Shown here piece by piece: positions 59,401 to 64,000 of a stretch of 64,000 bases of DNA. How positions within the stretch are numbered: the stretch's first letter is position 1; every line of letters begins with the position of its first letter. The DNA is from Mesostigma viride (lineage: Eukaryota > Streptophyta > Mesostigmatophyceae > Mesostigmatales > Mesostigmataceae), in assembly GCA_009746045.1 (NCBI GenBank), contig RPFO01001264.1, forward strand, positions 1 through 64,000, given 5' to 3'. The position numbers and the translations under genes are program-made. Below the pieces are notes generated by a model that saw only the letters and a list, made by a program, of their open reading frames with translations, did not search any database and was not told the DNA's origin.

Positions 59401-62400
59401 CCCGGCTTGGGGGCGGAGCTGATCGGACCCGGGAGCGGCATCTTCTTCTTGTGAGAGACCGCCCCCTTGGCCCCACCCGCAACGCTGGGCCCCACGCCCT
59501 TGCCCTCATCATGGGCTGGGGCCTCCTGGGTCCCTGGGTGCTGGCCACCGCCTCCTTCAGCCTTAGGCTGTGGCTGGCCAGCAGAGACAGCCCCGAGTTT
59601 GGCATGCTTGGACGATGACTCGGGCCTGCCACTGGCGGCCGTATCTTCGGAGCCTGGCCCCGCAGAGCTTTTACCGGACTGGCTGGGCGCCGGCAGGGAC
59701 TTGGCACTGCCGTCCCTGGCCCTCTTCTTCGAGCTGGGCACGCTGGAGGGTACGGTGAGCATGGTGACGGCACACAGCATGCATATAGCTATAGATTGTT
59801 AGTACATCTATTTAGTCATGTTATTGGGAGCCTACAGGGCACCTGGTGTACAGCAGGATCGTGAGCCAACACCGCAGTTTCCAGCAATTTCAACCGCTGC
59901 GGTGGTGACAAGAATACGAACAGCACAAGCCGATTGTGATGGTGTACAGCCCATATCACTAGCCAACAGGGCATAGTGGAGAGAAGAGCAGAAGTGCTCC
60001 CAGCTGCCGAGCCGCTGCAGGGAACGTGATCCGGGCACGGATTGCTGCCCTGCTGCCCACGCATAGGACCAATCCCAACGGCCACCAGTGTGCGTACATG
60101 CACCAGCACCAACATACCCCAGCAGCAGGTCATGACCCAGCACCAATCCCCCTCTGCTTCCACTTTCATGCCAAGCCCACGTCGTCTCCCACCCCGAAAG
60201 GTCCGGAATTGAAGGATGGATACCCCCCCCAAATCCATACCTCTCCTTCAACTTGTGCTTCACCGTGGCCGAAGCGCCACTCGTCCCACCAGCAGCTGCC
60301 GCCGCGGCCGCCTCCCTCTCCCGATTCTCTCGCTCCCTCTTCTGTCTCTTCTGCTGGCGCTCGGCCGGGGTCAAGATGGCATCCTCGCTCAGGATGCCCT
60401 CGCGCACCAGCTCCTCAAACATGGCCTTGCACTGGGCACACGGTGAGCCAATCAACAAAATGGAAGTAATGTTTGGCAGTTCATAAACAGGCAACACTTC
60501 CCATGGGCGAAACACGAATAAGTACCCAATCGACCCGTACAGACACTGCTTTCTCGGGAAAGCTAAACAAATGTGTAGTTATCAGCTAAGCACGGCATGG
60601 CTCAGCAAAACGGTGGGACACCAAAAAAGCGTATTGCCAGCTCGTAGGATGCCTCCCCCAGCGCGCATGGCAACCAGCCAAGTCTGCATCTGGAGACACT
60701 ACAGCAGCGTCACAAAGTGGGGTAATTACACCTCAGCACCAGACCCAGGTGTGTCCTAGAACACCCCTCTAAAGCTTCTCCTGACCTCTCCCAAAGTTCC
60801 CCCCAACATTCACCCTTCCTCCTCCGCCCTCACCAAAACTGCCTTTCATCCGCCGCTGTTACCTGCAGCCCGGTGCGTGTGGGCATCTTCATGGCAAACA
60901 CGCCCCACTGGCGCTTGCCGTTGTCGACGGGGCACCCGTGCTCCTTGATCGTGCGGATCAGCGCCATGCGCTCCAGCTCTGCCCACTCCTCAGACACATT
61001 CTGCTGGGGACCGCCGGGCGGCTTGTAGCGCAGGTAGAACCGGTTGGGATCACTCTCCACCACATCCCTGCGACCACGGGGCACGTTCCCACGAGAGGAT
61101 CCACGAGATGGGCAGGAGGCGATGCACCGGGAGGGCAGCGTGAGAAACCGTTGCGTGCCAAAAATCAAAATGAGATGGAACTAAGTGGGAGTACGTGTGT
61201 TATCGTGGTGGCTGCGGTGGGCTTTAAGACAATAGATAGCTGGCGGGGCACGAGGGAGGGGGGAACAGGTGGCCGTGACCCGAGTGACGAGAAGCACGGG
61301 TGGAGCACGGGTGGAGATGATGAAACCATCGAAGTAAGCATACCATCTAAGTTTGACAAACACCCACCGACCGTGGTCAGCGGCACTTGCTGCTAGGGAC
61401 AGGATAACTGCATGTGCCATGTCAAGGTGAAGGCGATGAACCTGTCGCCCTCAGTGGCCAAGAGTTACTAGGGACAAAACCAGCCGTGGCAACGTGCAGA
61501 CTACACAGACAGGCCCGTTTGCTGGTCGCTCTGCCATGCCATGCCCACCCATGTGTCCACCCCCATTCTCGTAGCCTATCAGCACCTACACATGCAAAAG
61601 ACTTCCCTTGCAGACTCAGATAATGAAACTAGTGCTGCGCAATTTGCTAAGAAAATGCACAGCCTACTTCAGTGCAAAAAAGCAAAGCTCCCAGGCACGG
61701 CACCACACCCTGTGCAAGACCAAGCAGAAGAAGACCCAGCATGCCATACTGGAAGGGACCGCCCCACATTTTCATTCCCGAAACTCCTGCCACGAGTATT
61801 CTCCGTACCAGGCCGCTTGCTTCTCCCGGCTCCAGGTGTGGTACTCAGGCGGGAGGTCCTTCTGAGGCTGCTTTTCCGCCCCCACCTCCATGTCCACGGG
61901 TGAGCCTTCCTCTGGGTGGCACCCCGACCCCGATGCCGCAACCTTGTGCGTCGCCCCCTTGTCCTCGCCAACCCCTTTCTCCCCACCATCCTCCTCCGTG
62001 CCATCCCTCCCGCCCTGTGCCGCCGCCACCCCTTCCTTGGGACATGCTTCCTTGGGTCGGCCGCCCTTCTCCACTTCTTTCTTCCCGTCGAGCGGCCCGC
62101 TCTTGTCCTTGCCCTTGTCCTTGTCCTTCCCCGATAGGTCCTTATGGCCTGCTTCAATCCCAGCATGGGAATCCTCAGGGGCACCCTCGGCAGGCTCCGC
62201 GGGAGCCTTCCCCCGTGCTTCTTTGGCCTCCTGCTTCAACCTGCCCGCCTCAGCGGCCACATCGCCTCGAGCGCCCTTGTGCATGCCACTGCCATCACCC
62301 TCTTTCCGCCCCGACTCCTTTGCAGCCTCCTTTGCGGATTCCTTCGCAGATTCCTTTCCAGCCTCCTTTGCAGGCTCTTTTGAAGGCTCGGCCGCGACCG

Positions 62401-63890
62401 CGTCCCTCGTCCGCTCCTCACCAGGCACTGCTCCCTTCCCTCCCGCCTCCTCCTTGTCTGCTGCCATCCGTGATGGTGCCGCCACTTCCCCTGCCTTTGC
62501 GCTGCTGGCGACCGCAACCTGTGGCTTCTGGTGCCCAGCACCTGCCCCCCCGTGCTCGCTTGCCGAGCTCTTATGCTGCTTGCCGGAATCCGACTCCGCT
62601 GGCACCCCTTTCGCCCGCGCCCCGTCACCAGGCTTGGCCTTCACCACGGACTTGGCCGGCATGTCCCCGCCAAGCCCAGCGACTTTATCCACCGGCACAG
62701 ATGCTGCAGACCCGCTCTTCTTTACCTCCTCCCCCCCAACACCCTCTTTTCCGCCCTCGCGCCGCACCGCCTTGTCGGGCTTGTGCGAGGATTTCCCGTC
62801 CTTGGGCCGCGCTGCCGCTGCGCTGGCAGCTGAACCGCCCGCCGGATCCTCCCGGTCCGCTCCAGGGACTTTCTTGCGATCTAACCGCTGCCTTGCGGCC
62901 GCCTTAGCCTTCTCCTTCGAGTCAACTTCCTCCTCTTCCTCGTCCGCAGCCTCATCATTGTCTTGTTCCTCCTCATCCTCCTCTTCCTCCTCTTCCTCCT
63001 CATCATCGTCCTCATCCTCCTCATCCTCGTCATCCTCATCGACATCCGCATTGTCGGACTCATCCTCATCCTCATCCTCATCCTCGTCCTCATCCTCATC
63101 CTCGTCCACCTCCTCGTCCTCATCCTCCTCCTGCCCCGAGTCCTCCCCATCCTCATCATCATCGTCCTCCTCTTCCTCGCGCCGCCGATGCGCCCGCCTC
63201 TCCTTGGCCTCCCGCTTGCCCCGCCCCTCCTTGCTGGGCCGCCCCACCTCCTCCTTGCTGTCCCCGCTGTTGCTGCTGCTGCCCTCATCACTCTCGCTCT
63301 CGCTTGCCACTGCGCTCGCCTTGTTTACGCGCTTGAACACGCGCGCGGCTGCCGAAAGATGAAAGAGACATGTTTTGCGTGTTTTGACACAGGGGCATGA
63401 GCAAGAACACACATGCATAGCCACACACGCAACATAAGGTCATGCCAGCGACCACCATGACCAAAAGTGATGCTCGAATAAAAAGATTAACATCAAGGGG
63501 AAAAACAGATATGAGCCTAGCGGGGTAGCATCACCTAATAATATCCACAGGAGCCAGGCAGCAACCACAAACAATTGGAAGCCTCCGAACACACGCAGCT
63601 ACTAAACCAACAATAGCCACAGTTTATCGCAGCATATCACAGCATTCCACAGCAGACCATGGTAGGAAGGTTACAAACCCCCCACCAGAGACAGCAAGGG
63701 AGTGTGTCCAACCGGGCATGCCAACATCTCTACGTACCCACAACCTCAGCGCGGCTCTGCTGCAGCACAAGCGCAAGCTGCTGCCTCTCCGTCAGCCCCA
63801 CAGGGACCAAGTCCCGCATGTTCACCCCCTGGCGTGCACGAGACCCACTTGCTACGCTGCTCTTGGGGGCGCGTTGCGCGGGTGGCTTGT
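50419..63890 (-). CDS. Very large SANT/Myb-like domain protein, disordered, 5'-partial
   Basis: Minus-strand exons 63738-63890, 61809-63348, 60863-61067, 60241-60431, 55042-59742, 53994-54711, 53695-53778 (less certain), 53443-53547, 50961-51016 and 50419-50524 (TAG). Every junction is GT/AG and phase-consistent, giving about 2,600 residues. The upstream exon lies outside the window. The first exon holds LVPVGLTERQQLALVLQQSR. The second is acidic (Asp/Glu run near 63000-63160), then Lys/Glu/Ala-rich. Exons 61809/61067/60431 join as AAW-DVVESDPNRFYLRYKPP, then WAELERMALIRTIKEHG, KRQWGVF, MPTRTGLQCKAMFEELVREG. This is a SANT/Myb-like helix-turn-helix with the PxRxGxQC-type third helix. A 1,567-codon low-complexity exon follows. 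The C-terminus is coiled-coil-like (VEMQHLRLSQCLRGMQ; RFEQLKSELSQQQQMEIAA) and ends AMALKF. It is probably a nuclear chromatin-associated protein; the family is not recognised. Confidence 0.75.
51081..51750. mobile_element. 670-bp TIR element with 5-bp target duplication
   Basis: CCAAGGGGGGTACTCAAAA at 51081 is mirrored by TTTTTGAGTACCCCCCTTGG ending at 51750. Both ends are flanked by CGTGA (51076-51080 and 51751-51755). No coding capacity. It sits 65 bp upstream of exon 50961-51016, in the intron of the large minus-strand gene. The superfamily is uncertain. Confidence 0.8.
51756..52382. other. Intronic unique sequence
   Basis: No gene or named repeat is recognised between the TIR element and the 57-bp satellite. 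Two C-rich tracts (51947-51957 and 52218-52280) and gctagc-type words are present. Confidence 0.5.
52383..53409. repeat. 57-bp satellite, about 18 copies, intronic
   Basis: Unit: actaatacattatctagcg, gactaaagaatggccagac, aaccctcccaagttc. Copies are nearly identical. Variants (gacagcgctccc, actagtacatt) recur at intervals of 228 bp or more, showing higher-order duplication. The array lies in the intron between exons 53443-53547 and 50961-51016 and ends only 34 bp from the donor of the former. Confidence 0.97.
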
Positions 63891-64000
63891 CTGCAGGACA
63901 TGCCCACAGGGAATGCATGGAGATGGAGCGACAATCAGTGAGACATGCTTGAGCATGCAGCGCCACATGCGACAGGCACAGCACTACAATTGCAAGCATC

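Noticed and set aside
55038..59780. The 1,580-codon minus-strand frame as a stand-alone gene starting MLCAVTML.
   Set aside because: The first residues lie upstream of a good acceptor (59743/59744). The frame joins in phase with exons on both sides, so it is an internal exon.
54004..59802. Long plus-strand frames opposite the large gene (Pro/Ser/Cys-rich).
   Set aside because: GC-rich antisense shadows of the minus-strand exons, which have phase-matched splice sites.
61890..63362. 490-codon plus-strand Ser-rich frame.
   Set aside because: Antisense of the acidic and Lys-rich exon 61809-63348 (GAG/GAT read as CTC/ATC and TCC/TCA).

Overview
The window looks like nuclear DNA of a repeat-rich eukaryote. 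Genes have GT..AG introns with compatible phases, a non-LTR retrotransposon carries a microsatellite tail, and there are several classes of TIR elements and kilobase-long simple repeats. A histone-chaperone gene with a DEK_C-like plus CHZ/HIRIP3-like layout, and very long GC-rich low-complexity exons, would fit a green alga (chlorophyte or charophyte). That placement is an inference. No rRNA, intact tRNA, CRISPR or bacterial feature is seen.

Layout. 1-2.3 kb: GA-rich microsatellite, a CGTAAG array and a 372-bp tandem repeat. 2.3-3.1 kb: a 749-bp palindrome with a tRNA-like B box. 4.0-16.7 kb: a giant foldback structure of about 12.7 kb. Its diverged arms of about 1.6-1.9 kb enclose a 71-bp satellite array that flips orientation at about 10.33 kb. 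17.1-19.5 kb: a 2.4-kb TIR element with TTAA target-site duplications. 20.1-24.3 kb: a 226-bp tandem array with a GGCC-centred palindrome, then a three-exon transposase-like gene whose introns carry related motifs.

26.1-33.2 kb (minus): a multi-exon gene, assembled here from phase-matched splice sites, encoding a DEK_C-like segment, acidic tracts and a HIRIP3/CHZ-like histone chaperone region. 35.0-40.4 kb: a PIF/Harbinger-like element (TAA duplication) with a broken transposase N-terminus and about 2.6 kb of microsatellite. 40.8-41.7 kb: an intronless short-chain dehydrogenase. 42.3-46.9 kb: two ORF1-only LINE-like elements beside (ATGG)n arrays. 47.4-49.1 kb: fragments of an ORF2-bearing LINE with a similar 3' hairpin.

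50.4-63.9 kb (minus, 5' end outside the window): a very large gene of at least ten exons, about 2,600 visible residues. It has a SANT/Myb-like domain, long disordered charged regions and a coiled-coil-like C-terminus. Its last introns contain a 670-bp TIR element and a 57-bp satellite.

The cellular genes are two putative chromatin proteins and one oxidoreductase. Everything else is mobile or satellite DNA, and many long open frames in this window are only translated simple repeats. The strongest leads are the giant palindrome, the ORF1-only retroposons with a tail shared with an ORF2 LINE, and the motif shared between introns and an upstream array.
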